This document shows positions 1 through 9,612 of a stretch of 51,393 bases of DNA, in pieces (position 1 is the stretch's first letter; every line of letters starts with the position of its first letter). The position numbers and the translations under genes are program-made. The notes under the pieces were generated by a model. The model saw nothing but the letters and a program-made list of their open reading frames with translations, made no database searches and was not told the origin of the DNA. Source of the stretch: Oscillospiraceae bacterium (lineage in GTDB: Bacteria > Bacillota > Clostridia > Oscillospirales > Ruminococcaceae); contig JAQXHC010000036.1 in the NCBI GenBank assembly GCA_029007035.1, positions 1 through 51,393 of the forward strand, read 5' to 3'.

Positions 1-300
<300 letters not shown>

Positions 301-361
301 CCTTTTACTTCATCTCTTTTGTTCTCTCCTCTGCTTCTCTTTCTTTATTCGTTTTCTCTTT

Positions 362-477
362 GTCGGTGTTTATGGCGATGAGGTCACACCCGTTCCCTTT
401 CCGAACACGGAAGTTAAGCTCATCTGCGATGAAGATACTTGGCTGGCGACGGCCCGGGAAATTATTTCAATGCCGAC
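362..477 (+). rRNA. rrf: 5S rRNA
   Basis: A 116-base 5S rRNA. The 5' GTCGG and 3' CCGAC ends pair as helix I, and the conserved internal segment CCGAACACGGAAGTTAAG is present around 401-418. It sits in the usual 23S-5S order. The ends were set from the terminal helix. Confidence 0.93.
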
Positions 478-491
478 TCTTTATTCTAATC

Positions 492-514
492 GGAAGCTGA
501 TTTTGTCGGCTTCC
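492..514 (+). terminator. hairpin after 5S rRNA
   Basis: GGAAGC and GCTTCC arms with an inner GA/TC pair form a short stem. Only GTTT follows it, so it may be an rRNA processing or pausing hairpin rather than a full terminator, and the tRNA 15 bases downstream probably belongs to the same transcript. Confidence 0.35.
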
Positions 515-528
515 GTTTAGTTCTATTC

Positions 529-605
529 GGGCCATTAGCTCAGTTGGTTAGAGCAACCGGCTCATAACCGGTTGGTCTGGGGTTCGAGTCCCTAATGGCC
601 CACCA
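529..605 (+). tRNA. tRNA with CAU anticodon (Ile2 or elongator Met)
   Basis: A complete 77-base cloverleaf. The acceptor GGGCCAT (529-535) pairs with ATGGCCC (595-601), the anticodon arm ACCGG/CCGGT encloses the loop CTCATAA with CAT at 563-565, the TTCGAGTCC T-loop is normal and CCA is encoded. CAU can mean elongator Met or the lysidine-modified Ile2. From memory the GGCTCATAACC anticodon region resembles Bacillus Ile2 more than its elongator Met, but I cannot settle this by eye. Confidence 0.95.
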
Positions 606-686
606 AAAGGGTATTATACTGATGCCTTTGCTTCATCGGCGGCTCGCCGTTTGCATCTCGGTATTGTCGTATAGTATCAAAAGAAA

Positions 687-711
687 GGAGAGCTTTACAG
701 CTCTCTTTTTT
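687..711 (+). terminator. Rho-independent terminator of the rRNA/tRNA operon
   Basis: GAGAGCT and AGCTCTC arms around a TTAC tetraloop, followed immediately by a run of seven T. It ends the rRNA-tRNA transcript. Confidence 0.85.
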
Positions 712-891
712 CGTTTATGTGGTTGTTTTTATTCGTGAATCACCTTGCAGAACCTTTTCAATCAATTAGAAGTGCAGCATTTGCATTTATGATGATTTAT
801 GTCTGCGTGAGATGTTTTGCTAATCTGATGATTTGGTGTTTTTCCATTTTGTGAACGGTGTATAGCTGTAATGCGTTTCCATATCATGCTA

Positions 892-920
892 TTGACAAAT
901 AACTATAAGTATTCTATACT
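892..920 (+). promoter_or_regulatory. promoter of the polysaccharide locus
   Basis: TTGACA (892-897), a 17-base spacer and TATACT (915-920) form a near-consensus housekeeping promoter. No other comparably good promoter was seen before the locus ends at about 20.7 kb, so most of the following genes may depend on it. Confidence 0.75.
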
Positions 921-1189
921 ATGTATAATACAAGTTATGTACAAATGCAATTTTTTAACCCTGCATTGCTTCTATTTATATGATTTGTAAAATACATTTT
1001 TGCATTATATTGCTTTCATAAGTGATATAAAGCTTAACTTAAAACTAATTTTTTATAAGAATTTGATTCGCGATACATTGTTAAAGCAATTTCAGATAAA
1101 CGGCGTATGATTTGCCAGGGAAACGTAATTCGCCAACAGTGATAAGATTAATTGATTTTATGAAAATTATTTGAATCGAGGATATATAG

Positions 1190-2458
1190 ATGAATTTTAA
1201 ACCATTTGAAAAGAAAATCTGGCTTTCATCACCAACTATGCATGGTGATGAGCAGAAATGGGTAAATGATGCATTTGAAAAAAACTGGATTACAACAGCC
1301 GGCGAAAATGTTAATGAAGTCGAAAAACTTGTTTCCGATTATATTGGCTGCAATTATGCAGTGGCATTATCATGCGGTACATCTGCTCTGCATTTAGCTG
1401 TGAAGCTTGCCGGAGAGAAATTGTACGGAATGCCTAAACCGAATGAAGGAACGCTTCAGGGACGTAAGGTTTTCTGCTCTGATATGACGTTTGATGCAAC
1501 GGTAAATCCTATTGCATATGAAAATGGAGAGGCTGTTTTTATCGACACTGAATATGATACATGGAATATGGATCCGGTCGCATTGGAAAAAGCATTTGAG
1601 CTTTACCCTGATGTTAAACTGGTTGTTCTTGTTCATCTTTATGGTACACCTGCAAAGCTTGATGAGATACTGGCTGTATGTAAAAAGCACGGTGCGTTGC
1701 TTATAGAGGATGCTGCGGAGTCTTTTGGCGCTACATATAAAGGCAAACAGACAGGAACCTTTGGAATCGGAAATGTTATAAGCTTCAATGGTAATAAGAT
1801 TATTACCGGTTCTTCCGGAGGCATGTTCCTGACAGACAATAAAGAAGATGCTGATAAGGCTCGAAAATGGTCTACTCAGAGCCGTGAAAATGCTCCTTGG
1901 TATCAGCATGAAGAGATAGGCTATAACTATCGTATGAGCAACATTATTGCCGGCATTGTGCGCGGGCAGATTTCCTATCTGGACGAGCATATCGCTCAGA
2001 AAAAGGCAATCTATGAAAGATATAAGGAAGGCTTCAAAGGACTGCCTGTTTCCATGAATCCTTACGACGAAAAGAACAGCGTACCAAATTTTTGGCTTTC
2101 ATGTCTAATAATCGATGAGGACGCAATGTGCAAACAGGTTCGCAGTGGAACTGAAAGCCTTTATATCCACGAAAAAGGTAAATCATGTCCTTCTGAGATC
2201 CTTGATGTTCTTTCAAAATACAATGCAGAAGGGCGTCCAATCTGGAAACCCATGCATAAACAGCCTATTTACCGTTTAAATCCATTCGTTACTGCCGACG
2301 GAAACGGCAGAGCAAGAACAAATGCTTATATAGACGGCAGTTGCACTGATGTCGGCGAGGATATTTTCCGGCGCGGACTATGCCTGCCAAGCGATAACAA
2401 GATGATGCCGGAAGAGCAGGATATAATCATCCAGATCATTAGGGGCTGCTTTGCATAA
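1190..2458 (+). CDS. epsN: EpsN-like DegT/DnrJ/EryC1/StrS aminotransferase
   Basis: A PLP-dependent sugar aminotransferase of 422 residues. It resembles Bacillus subtilis EpsN, which aminates the 4-keto group of a UDP-4-keto-6-deoxy-GlcNAc sugar on the way to N,N'-diacetylbacillosamine. Recognisable segments are the N-terminal KIWLSSPTMHG, the cofactor-binding EDAAESFGATYKGKQTGTFG (D174), the Schiff-base lysine K203 in SFNGNKIITG, NYRMSNIIAG, and the C-terminal RPIWKPMHKQP and GLCLPSDNKM. It is somewhat longer than EpsN because of a glycine-rich insert near residues 368-378. Start: ATG preceded by GAGGA at 1178-1182. It is the first gene of the locus. The 4,6-dehydratase that should make its substrate (EpsC/PglF type) is not in the window. 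Family certain, substrate inferred. Confidence 0.88.
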   Translation: MNFKPFEKKIWLSSPTMHGDEQKWVNDAFEKNWITTAGENVNEVEKLVSDYIGCNYAVALSCGTSALHLAVKLAGEKLYGMPKPNEGTLQGRKVFCSDMTFDATVNPIAYENGEAVFIDTEYDTWNMDPVALEKAFELYPDVKLVVLVHLYGTPAKLDEILAVCKKHGALLIEDAAESFGATYKGKQTGTFGIGNVISFNGNKIITGSSGGMFLTDNKEDADKARKWSTQSRENAPWYQHEEIGYNYRMSNIIAGIVRGQISYLDEHIAQKKAIYERYKEGFKGLPVSMNPYDEKNSVPNFWLSCLIIDEDAMCKQVRSGTESLYIHEKGKSCPSEILDVLSKYNAEGRPIWKPMHKQPIYRLNPFVTADGNGRARTNAYIDGSCTDVGEDIFRRGLCLPSDNKMMPEEQDIIIQIIRGCFA

Positions 2459-2475
2459 CGAAAGGAATATGATTT

Positions 2476-3012
2476 ATGGATTGGTTTAGAATTCGGCATA
2501 CACTTGCACTTCATTTGATAATGACAGGAGGGAAACGTGCCGAGTATATTAAAAAGCATCATGTATTCGCGAATATGGGCGAAAATTGTATTGTAATGTT
2601 CCGCAAGGTACCGCTGCATTCCAAATTGATATCGATTGGAAATAATGTCCGGATTGCCTCCAATGTGACTTTTGTGACGCATGATGTTATCCATAAAATG
2701 CTCAATACCAAATATGCACCGGAGAAGGTTTATCCTGAATTCAAGGGATGTATTGAGATCAAGGATAATGTTTTTATCGGTGCAAATACTACAGTTTTAC
2801 CGAATGTTTCGATCGGACCGAACGTAATCATTGGTGCCTGTTCACTCGTCAATAAAGATATTTCCGAGGGTGTGTACGCGGGAGTGCCGGCAAAGTATAT
2901 CTGCAGTTTGGAAGATTTTCTTGCGAAGCGGTATCCGAATGCGGAGTCCAAGGATGAAAAATCAGATGAATCGCTTTGGAAGCAGTTTTATTGTGAAAGA
3001 AAGCCCGGCTGA
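2476..3012 (+). CDS. hexapeptide-repeat (LbH) acyltransferase
   Basis: A 178-residue left-handed beta-helix acyltransferase, probably acetyl-CoA dependent. Hexapeptide rungs are visible from about residue 50 (ISIGNNVRIASNVTFVTHD) to residue 135 (IEIKDNVFIGANTTVLPNVS, then a VIIGACSLV rung and AGVPAK). The AGVPAK ending is typical of WbbJ/maltose-acetyltransferase relatives, and His in FVTHD is the likely catalytic base. It follows the EpsN-like gene by 17 bases, so it may acetylate the amino sugar (an EpsM/PglD-like role) or O-acetylate the polymer. It lacks the N-terminal Rossmann domain of PglD, which makes O-acetylation at least as likely. Confidence 0.85.
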   Translation: MDWFRIRHTLALHLIMTGGKRAEYIKKHHVFANMGENCIVMFRKVPLHSKLISIGNNVRIASNVTFVTHDVIHKMLNTKYAPEKVYPEFKGCIEIKDNVFIGANTTVLPNVSIGPNVIIGACSLVNKDISEGVYAGVPAKYICSLEDFLAKRYPNAESKDEKSDESLWKQFYCERKPG

Positions 3013-3101
3013 TAGGTTTATATAGGCTGGTCTGATACGACTTGATTTGTGGGCAGCGAAAGTCTATTATCAGACGTATTAAAAAACAAGGAAGATAATT
3101 C

Positions 3102-4295
3102 ATGCTCATCTATTTATTGGCTTTTTCATTATCCTTTATTTTTGCTCATCTTGCCAGTAAAAGCGGACGTTCACGCGGAAATATCGCTTTCTGGGTATTT
3201 TCAGGATTGAGTATATTTTGTCTCGTATTGATTGCGGGTCTGCGAGATTACAGCATCGGTATTGATGTGAAAAACTACCTTGAATTTCCGATATACTGGA
3301 AAGGAGCATGCGCAAGCAGCTCGTTGCTTGAATATCTGAAATATTACCTTGCCGATGGAAATACGGAAATTTTGTTTGCCCTTTTGATGGGAATTATCGC
3401 AAAAACCACTGGTGCGTACAGAGTTTTCTTATTCCTTACGCATTTAATTATTATCACTTGTATATATATCGGTGCTTATCGGCAGAAGAAATATATTCAC
3501 TTTGAATTTGTAATTCTGTTCTTTTGTCTCTTGTTTTTCTCCCATTCCATGAATATTATGCGGCAATATATCGCAATGTCTATCGTATTTGCATTTTTTG
3601 CGGATCTGGAAGAACGTAAATTCGTCAGGTATTCTGTTTCTGTTTTGGTTGCAACACTGTTCCATACATCAGCTTTACTGCTTTTTTTGCCGATGTTTTA
3701 CTATATTATCCTCTATGGCTGGAAAGAACCTTCGGGAACTTCCGTTGAGAGGATGATTATTAAGGCAGACAAATCGGGAATACTCAGAAAATTGACGATG
3801 AAAGACACGTCATTCAAAAAAAAGCTGGTGTTGTGTGTTTGTGTATTTATTGGAGAGATGTTCTTGACAACGGTATTCTCATTTTTTATCAGTAAAGGCT
3901 TCTTGAATGATAAGTACACATATTATCTGGAGAGTGACGAGGTCTCTACCCCTATAATCGTCTCCGGCTTGCTAATTATTGAATTGATCGGCGTTGCGGT
4001 CGTCTGGAAAGACATGAGGCGAAAATATCCGCACGCCTCTTTTTGGGTAATCTGTACTTTCACGGACCTGGCTTTCCAGCAGCTATCCTCCCAGATGGCG
4101 TTTGGCAAGCGCATTGCCGGCAGTTTTTCTCTGTTGAATATGCTGACGCTTGCGCTGATGATCAGCTCTCCAAAAAAACAGGATAAGCGGCTTCTTGTCG
4201 GTTTGTTTGTGATCGTATTTTGTCTGATGTATTGGGGCTATATCTATATCTTCCGGAACGCGAGCCAGACATATCCTTATAAATTTGGGTTTTAA
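3102..4295 (+). CDS. EpsG-family polysaccharide polymerase (Wzy-like)
   Basis: A polytopic membrane protein of 397 residues with about ten hydrophobic segments, matching the EpsG family by GLRDYSIGIDVKNYLEF near residue 50, NIMRQYIAMSIVF near residue 150 and ATLFHTSALLLF near residue 190. EpsG-type proteins are thought to polymerise lipid-linked repeat units outside the membrane. A basic cytoplasmic loop at about 215-250 splits two bundles of helices. The ATG is preceded by AAGGAAGA. It is the only polymerase candidate in the locus and pairs logically with the flippase two genes downstream. Confidence 0.87.
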   Translation: MLIYLLAFSLSFIFAHLASKSGRSRGNIAFWVFSGLSIFCLVLIAGLRDYSIGIDVKNYLEFPIYWKGACASSSLLEYLKYYLADGNTEILFALLMGIIAKTTGAYRVFLFLTHLIIITCIYIGAYRQKKYIHFEFVILFFCLLFFSHSMNIMRQYIAMSIVFAFFADLEERKFVRYSVSVLVATLFHTSALLLFLPMFYYIILYGWKEPSGTSVERMIIKADKSGILRKLTMKDTSFKKKLVLCVCVFIGEMFLTTVFSFFISKGFLNDKYTYYLESDEVSTPIIVSGLLIIELIGVAVVWKDMRRKYPHASFWVICTFTDLAFQQLSSQMAFGKRIAGSFSLLNMLTLALMISSPKKQDKRLLVGLFVIVFCLMYWGYIYIFRNASQTYPYKFGF

Positions 4296-4319
4296 AAATA
4301 TGTATAAGGAGGATGCACT

Positions 4320-5279
4320 TTGAACAATCAGACCGAAGTGAGTATCATCTGTACCTGCTATAATCACGAAAAATATCTTCGGACATGTCTTGACGGACTT
4401 GTCATGCAGAAAACAAGTTTTCCGTTTGAGATCATAGTGCATGATGATGCTTCAACGGATTCATCTGCTGAGATAATCCGCGAATATGAGCAGAAATATC
4501 CTGATTTGATCCGCCCGATTTATGAAACGGAGAATCAGTATCAGAAGAATAAGGCAATCATTCGACAGATTTGCAGCGCCAAAGCAAGCGGAAGATTTTT
4601 CGCATTCTGCGAGGGCGATGACTACTGGACAGATCCGATGAAGCTGCAAAAACAGTATGATTTCATGAATGCACACCCTGATTATTCACTTTGTGTATGT
4701 TCGACCAAGTGGATTGATCAGCTTACCGGAAAGGTCAAGCCTCAGGGGAGCACAGAGCAGGATATGGATGTTCCTCTGGAGGATATCATTCTTGAGAAAA
4801 ATGGAAGAATTTTTATTTTTGTCTCATATTTTATAAAGCGTGAATTCTATGATAATTTTCCGACATGGCGATTTCCGATTGGCGATTATCCGCTCTCTGT
4901 TTGTGCGGCGCTGCACGGCAAGGTTCGTATGCTCGCAAGTCCGATGTGCGTTTATCGCTATCATGCTGCCGGTTCATGGACACAGAACATGAATGGCGAC
5001 GCTCAGCGCAAACGCATCAGTGAAAGAATGATTGAAGGTCTGGAAGATCTGAATCGCGATACAGAAGGTAAATACGAAGAGGTGATTTCGAAGCGAATCC
5101 TGCGTCATCGTTATACAGAGGCGTTGATGGATCATAATTTTCAGGCAATCAGGCAGGACTCAAAGCTTTATGAAATGTACCGCGGACGAAAGATGTTTTA
5201 TCGATTCTCCGACCGGCTTCATTGTGCAAGCCCAAAGCTTTTTCATATGATGAACAAGCTGTTAAAGCGTGAGGATTAA
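4320..5279 (+). CDS. family 2 glycosyltransferase
   Basis: A GT-A fold transferase of 319 residues acting on the cytoplasmic face. The N-terminal strand EVSIICTCYNHEKYL is followed by the nucleotide-binding HDDASTDSS (D42, D43) and the acidic acceptor/metal motif CEGDDYWTDP near residue 98. Start is TTG with a perfect AAGGAGG seven bases upstream; the ATG at 4313 is out of frame. It is the only classical glycosyltransferase in the locus besides the initiating sugar transferase, so the repeat unit is either very short or other transferases are encoded elsewhere. Confidence 0.9.
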   Translation: MNNQTEVSIICTCYNHEKYLRTCLDGLVMQKTSFPFEIIVHDDASTDSSAEIIREYEQKYPDLIRPIYETENQYQKNKAIIRQICSAKASGRFFAFCEGDDYWTDPMKLQKQYDFMNAHPDYSLCVCSTKWIDQLTGKVKPQGSTEQDMDVPLEDIILEKNGRIFIFVSYFIKREFYDNFPTWRFPIGDYPLSVCAALHGKVRMLASPMCVYRYHAAGSWTQNMNGDAQRKRISERMIEGLEDLNRDTEGKYEEVISKRILRHRYTEALMDHNFQAIRQDSKLYEMYRGRKMFYRFSDRLHCASPKLFHMMNKLLKRED

Positions 5280-5327
5280 AGAGTTGAAGTCGTATGGAAG
5301 TTGAGTTTGGGTTGGTGAATAAGTGAA

Positions 5328-6791
5328 GTGGTAGCGAAACAGGAAGTATCCGTTAATTTTTTCTGGCGATTTGCAGAAAGATGCGGCGCACAGGGTGTCA
5401 CGTTTATTGTACAGCTTGTGTTAGCGCGTCTGCTGGCGCCGGAATTATTTGGTACAATTGCGCTTGTAACGGTTTTTACGACCGTGATGCAGGTTTTTGT
5501 GGACAGCGGAATGGGAAATGCGCTGATCCAGAAAAAAGACGCAGATGATCTTGATTTTTCAAGTGTCTTTTTCTTCAATATTACAATTTGCAGTCTGCTG
5601 TATTTAGTGATGTTTTTTGGAGCTCCGTTAATTGCGAAATTCTATAAAATGCCGGAGTTAGTACCGATCATTCGTGTATTGAGCCTGATGCTGATAATAT
5701 CGGGAGTCAAAAACGTACAGCAGGCATATGTTACGCGGAATATGCTGTTTAAGCGTTTTTTCTTTGCAACGCTCGGCGGTACGATCGGTGCTGCAATTGT
5801 CGGCATCACAATGGCATTTCTGGGCTTTGGTGTATGGGCTCTTGTTGCACAGATGCTCTTTAATGCTGCTGTTGATACACTGATACTTTGGCTCACTGTT
5901 AAATGGAGACCAAAGCTGATGTTCTCTCTTGAGCGGCTTAAGGGGTTGTTTTCCTTCGGCTGGAAGCTGCTCGCTTCATCCCTGCTGGATACCGTTTACA
6001 ATGATCTGCGACAGCTTGTTATCGGAAAGATGTACACACGGTCGGATCTCGCATACTATAATCAGGGACAAAAATTTCCGCATCTCATTGTCACCAATAT
6101 CAATACTTCAATCGACAGTGTGTTGCTGCCGACAATGGCTCGGGCGCAGGATGACTGCGCAAAAGTTAAGAGCATGACACGTCGTGCAATAAAGACGAGT
6201 ACTTATATAATCATGCCGTTTATGGTTGGGCTGGCTGTATGTGCAGAGCCGATTGTAAGGCTGATTCTCGGAGAAAAATGGATTCCTTGTGTACCATTTT
6301 TGCGTATATTCTGCTTCACATATGCATTCTGGCCGATTCATACTGCAAATCTGAATGCAATCAAAGCAATGGGACGCAGCGACCTCTTCCTCAAATTAGA
6401 AATCATCAAGAAGATTGTCGGTGTTGCCGCGATTCTCTGCACTATGTGGTACAGTACGATGGCAATGGCATACAGTCTGCTTGTTACCTCCATACTCGGT
6501 CAGATCATTAATTCGTGGCCAAATAAGAGTCTGCTCGGTTACAGTTATCTTGAGCAGGTCAAGGATATGCTTCCGCAGATTGGTCTTTCTGCAATCATGG
6601 GTGTACTTGTTTATCTGCTCCGGTTTACCGGTCTGAATGATATTCTGCTGCTGATAGTGCAGGTTGTATGTGCTGTCTGCATATACATTGGACTCTCAAA
6701 GCTTCTTCATATCGAAAGCTTTGGTTATGTGCTGGATACAATAAAATCTCTTCTGAAAAAAAATAGAAAGAAAAAAGAGGATAAGGCATGA
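5328..6791 (+). CDS. polysaccharide flippase (Wzx/TuaB-like, MOP superfamily)
   Basis: An integral membrane protein of 487 residues with about 12-14 hydrophobic helices and the N-terminal pattern of the oligosaccharide flippase family (FFWRFAERCGAQGVTFIVQ, then RLLAPELFG). It should translocate the undecaprenyl-linked repeat unit. The GTG start has no convincing ribosome site: the frame is closed by a TGA at 5316-5318, and a ten-codon ORF (5294-5326) ends two bases before it, so translational coupling to that mini-ORF is possible. The stop overlaps the next ATG (ATGA), so the two genes are coupled. The tail is strongly basic. Confidence 0.9.
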   Translation: MVAKQEVSVNFFWRFAERCGAQGVTFIVQLVLARLLAPELFGTIALVTVFTTVMQVFVDSGMGNALIQKKDADDLDFSSVFFFNITICSLLYLVMFFGAPLIAKFYKMPELVPIIRVLSLMLIISGVKNVQQAYVTRNMLFKRFFFATLGGTIGAAIVGITMAFLGFGVWALVAQMLFNAAVDTLILWLTVKWRPKLMFSLERLKGLFSFGWKLLASSLLDTVYNDLRQLVIGKMYTRSDLAYYNQGQKFPHLIVTNINTSIDSVLLPTMARAQDDCAKVKSMTRRAIKTSTYIIMPFMVGLAVCAEPIVRLILGEKWIPCVPFLRIFCFTYAFWPIHTANLNAIKAMGRSDLFLKLEIIKKIVGVAAILCTMWYSTMAMAYSLLVTSILGQIINSWPNKSLLGYSYLEQVKDMLPQIGLSAIMGVLVYLLRFTGLNDILLLIVQVVCAVCIYIGLSKLLHIESFGYVLDTIKSLLKKNRKKKEDKA

Positions 6792-7981
6792 AAAAAATCC
6801 TATTGTTAGGCGGTTCTGCACAACAGGTTATTGCAATTGAAACCGCAAAACGTCTCGGATATTATACTGTTCTCTGCGATTATCTGCCGGATAATCCCGG
6901 TCAGTATGCGGCTGACAGGTTTTACCTTGCCAGCACGACTGACAAGGCGCTTATGCTGAAAATTGCGAGAGAGGAAAAAGTGGACGGTGTGGTCGCCTAT
7001 GCATCTGATCCTGCGGCGCCGACTGCTGCGTATGTATCTGAACAGCTTGGACTTCATACGAATCCGTTCAGGTCGGTTGAGATTCTTTGCAATAAGGACC
7101 TTTTCAGGAATTTCCTTCATGAGAACGGGTTCTGTGCGCCGAATTCGGCGGGTTATACGGATGTGGAAACGGCACTGCGTGAAACGGATCGCTTTCATCT
7201 GCCTGTGATTGTCAAGCCGGTGGATTCATCCGGAAGCAAAGGTGCAACGGTTTTGTATGATTGGGATGGATTTGCTGCGGCACTTGATTTTGCGTTTTCC
7301 TTTTCAAGAGATCATCGGGTTGTTGTAGAAGAATTCATCGAAAAAGATCACCCTTACCTTATCGGCGGCGATCTGTTTGTCTGGGATGGAAAGATCATCA
7401 TGTGGGGATTGATGAACTGCCATCGGGATACGAGAGTTAATCCGCTTGTTCCGGTTGGAAAAAGCTATCCGCCTCAGCTCAAAGAACAGAATATGCTTGC
7501 TGTTAAGCAGACGCTTCAGAATATGGTGGATAAGCTGCATATTCGGTGCGGGGCGATGAATGTGGAATTGGTTGTGGATAAAAGCGGAAATGTCTGGCCG
7601 ATTGATGTAGGACCACGCAACGGCGGAAACATGATCCCGGAACTTCTCAGTTCTATCTTCGGTGTCAATGTCGTTGAAATGACAATACTTGCTGCAATGG
7701 GAGAAACACCTAATACGGAAATCAGCGAAGCAATACCGTATTATGCGACACACAATCTGCATTCGGACCGGAACGGTATTTTCTCGCATGTGGAGTTTTC
7801 TGAGGAGATCAAGCCATATGTCATTCGCAAGTCTATTTATAAAAAGGCAGGCGATCCGGTAGAGTATTTTGATAATGCAGCCAAAGCGCTTGGAATCGTA
7901 TTTTTTAAGTTCGATTCCGGGGAGACTATGCAACGTATGCTGAGCGATATCTATCAGCATATCTCAGTTATATTACAGTGA
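6788..7981 (+). CDS. ATP-grasp ligase
   Basis: A 397-residue ATP-grasp enzyme of the carbamoyl-phosphate-synthase/PurK-like fold. The N-terminal Rossmann-like part begins KKILLLGGSAQQVIAIETA, and the central ATP-binding part has PVIVKPVDSSGSKGATVL near residues 137-154. A VVVEEFI strand, and NVELVVDKSGNVWPIDVGPR near residues 257-276 (metal-binding acids), complete the site. Such enzymes join a carboxylate to an amine, thiol or hydroxyl via an acyl phosphate. Its coupling to the flippase and its closeness to an amino-sugar pathway suggest acylation of a sugar amine with an amino acid or hydroxy acid. Substrate unknown. A second, different ATP-grasp enzyme lies at 12366. Confidence 0.88.
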   Translation: MKKILLLGGSAQQVIAIETAKRLGYYTVLCDYLPDNPGQYAADRFYLASTTDKALMLKIAREEKVDGVVAYASDPAAPTAAYVSEQLGLHTNPFRSVEILCNKDLFRNFLHENGFCAPNSAGYTDVETALRETDRFHLPVIVKPVDSSGSKGATVLYDWDGFAAALDFAFSFSRDHRVVVEEFIEKDHPYLIGGDLFVWDGKIIMWGLMNCHRDTRVNPLVPVGKSYPPQLKEQNMLAVKQTLQNMVDKLHIRCGAMNVELVVDKSGNVWPIDVGPRNGGNMIPELLSSIFGVNVVEMTILAAMGETPNTEISEAIPYYATHNLHSDRNGIFSHVEFSEEIKPYVIRKSIYKKAGDPVEYFDNAAKALGIVFFKFDSGETMQRMLSDIYQHISVILQ

Positions 7982-7992
7982 CGGGGAAAATA

Positions 7993-8472
7993 ATGATGGA
8001 TTATAAGAAAACAGTCGTACAGGATGCTGAATCGGCTGAAACATATTATTTTGAAGATGATGCAAAGCGTATCCTCGATATTTTAAACGAGTTCCAGGAA
8101 CGGCTTCCCAGCTTGCAGCAGGGGGAGGAATACCGCGCACAAATGGCGGAGAAATTTGCAAAGCATGCTTGCTTTCTCGTACTTTGTCTGAATGGCAGGA
8201 AAATTGGATTTTCCGCATTTTATGCAAACGATTCTGATACAAAGTCTGCATTTATTTCTCAGATTGCTGTGTTAAAGGAATACAGCCGAAGAAATTTTGG
8301 CGGAAAACTATTGGATCTCGTCTCATCAACGGCGAAAGCACGCGGTATGTTATGGCTTCGCCTTGAGGTGAGGAAGGATAATTCAGCTGCAAGGCGCTTT
8401 TATGAAAAGAACGGTTTTCAGGAAGTGTCTGAAGCAAGCAAGGATAGTATGTATTTGCAAAAACATATTTAG
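7993..8472 (+). CDS. GNAT N-acetyltransferase
   Basis: A 159-residue GNAT-fold acyltransferase. Motif A is visible as FISQIAVLKEYSRRNFGGKL near residues 91-110 and the C-terminal ARRFYEKNGFQEV motif B is clear. It precedes an aminotransferase and rmlA/rmlB, so it probably N-acetylates the dTDP-4-amino-4,6-dideoxy sugar (a VioB-like step), although it could acylate another amine. The frame is open from GTG 7978, but ATG 7993 or 7996 behind GGGGAA (7983-7988) is the likelier start. Residues of the N-terminal third are not conserved in any way I recognise. Confidence 0.82.
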   Translation: MMDYKKTVVQDAESAETYYFEDDAKRILDILNEFQERLPSLQQGEEYRAQMAEKFAKHACFLVLCLNGRKIGFSAFYANDSDTKSAFISQIAVLKEYSRRNFGGKLLDLVSSTAKARGMLWLRLEVRKDNSAARRFYEKNGFQEVSEASKDSMYLQKHI

Positions 8473-8487
8473 GAGGCGTAATAAAGT

Positions 8488-9600
8488 TTGAACAGTATAC
8501 TGGTTACACGTTCCTCCATGCCCGATTATGAGGAATACTGTGAAGAAATAAAAGATTTGTGGGACAGTCACTGGCTAACCAACATGGGCGTAAAGCATCA
8601 GCAGCTTCAGAAGGAACTGGAGGAATTGCTGGATGTCCCGCATGTGATTTTATATACAAACGGTCATCTTGCATTGGAGAATGTCATAGCTGCATTGGAT
8701 CTCCCAAAAGACGGAGAGGTCATCACAACTCCTTTTACCTTTGCGTCAACGACGCATGCAATTGTCCGTAACGGATTGAAACCGGTCTTCTGTGATATTG
8801 ATCCGATCAGTTTCACAATGGATCCGGCAAAAATTGAATCGCTTATTACCGACAAAACATGTGCAATTGTGCCGGTTCATGTTTATGGAAATATTTGTGA
8901 TGTAGACGGAATCCGTCAAATCGCAGACCGGCATAATCTGAAGGTGATCTACGACGCAGCACATGCTTTCGGCGTAAAATATAAGGGTATAAGCGCGGCT
9001 TGCTTCGGCGACGCTTCAATGTTCAGTTTTCATGCAACAAAGGTATTCAATACGATTGAGGGAGGAGCAGTCTGCTTCCATGATGATTCATTTGTGAGGA
9101 CACTGAATGCTCTCAAGAATTTCGGCATTAATGGACCGGATGAGGTTGAATATGCCGGCGGAAATGCAAAAATGAGTGAATTTCAGGCGGCAATGGGAAT
9201 TTGCAATCTGCGTCATCTCGATGATGCAATTGAATGCAGAAAAAAGGCTGTCGAACGGTACAGAAGCCATCTGGAGGGAGTTGCAGGTATTCAGCTGAAT
9301 CCAATCCAGAAGGGAGTGACTTCGAATTACGCGTATTTCCCAGCTGTGTTTGATGAAACCGTATTCGGAGCAACGCGAAATGAAGTAATGGATGCACTTG
9401 CACAGAACGGTATCGGTGCAAGGAAATACTTTTATCCGCTGACAAGTACCTTTGCGTGCTTCAATAATGCCTATGATGCATCGGAAACACCAATTGCATT
9501 AAATATCAGCAGGCGTGTTTTGACCTTGCCGCTTTATGAGGAACTTAGTACGGATGATGTAGATCGGATATGTAAAGTGATCCTCGACTGCAAAAAATAA
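8488..9600 (+). CDS. DegT/DnrJ/EryC1/StrS aminotransferase (VioA/FdtB-like)
   Basis: A second PLP-dependent sugar aminotransferase, 370 residues, clearly distinct from the EpsN-like one. Motifs: TTPFTFASTTHAIVRNG near residues 72-88, the cofactor aspartate in VIYDAAHAFGVKYKG, and the Schiff-base lysine in SFHATKVFNTIEGG. With rmlA and rmlB directly downstream and no rmlC, rmlD or 3,4-ketoisomerase in the locus, the simplest route is transamination of dTDP-4-keto-6-deoxyglucose at C4 to dTDP-Qui4N (or its C4 epimer). A C3 amino sugar would need an FdtA/QdtA isomerase, which I do not see. Start is TTG with AGGAGG at 8471-8476. Confidence 0.88.
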   Translation: MNSILVTRSSMPDYEEYCEEIKDLWDSHWLTNMGVKHQQLQKELEELLDVPHVILYTNGHLALENVIAALDLPKDGEVITTPFTFASTTHAIVRNGLKPVFCDIDPISFTMDPAKIESLITDKTCAIVPVHVYGNICDVDGIRQIADRHNLKVIYDAAHAFGVKYKGISAACFGDASMFSFHATKVFNTIEGGAVCFHDDSFVRTLNALKNFGINGPDEVEYAGGNAKMSEFQAAMGICNLRHLDDAIECRKKAVERYRSHLEGVAGIQLNPIQKGVTSNYAYFPAVFDETVFGATRNEVMDALAQNGIGARKYFYPLTSTFACFNNAYDASETPIALNISRRVLTLPLYEELSTDDVDRICKVILDCKK

Positions 9601-9612
9601 GGAGGGAGCCAA

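Larger units (their letters stand above)
606..1189. other. intergenic region before the polysaccharide locus
   Basis: 584 bases without a gene. It holds the rRNA operon terminator (687-711) and the polysaccharide promoter (892-920). The roughly 260-base leader between the predicted start of transcription and the first ATG is AT-rich. I see no JUMPstart-like element and no convincing stable fold in it. Confidence 0.6.
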
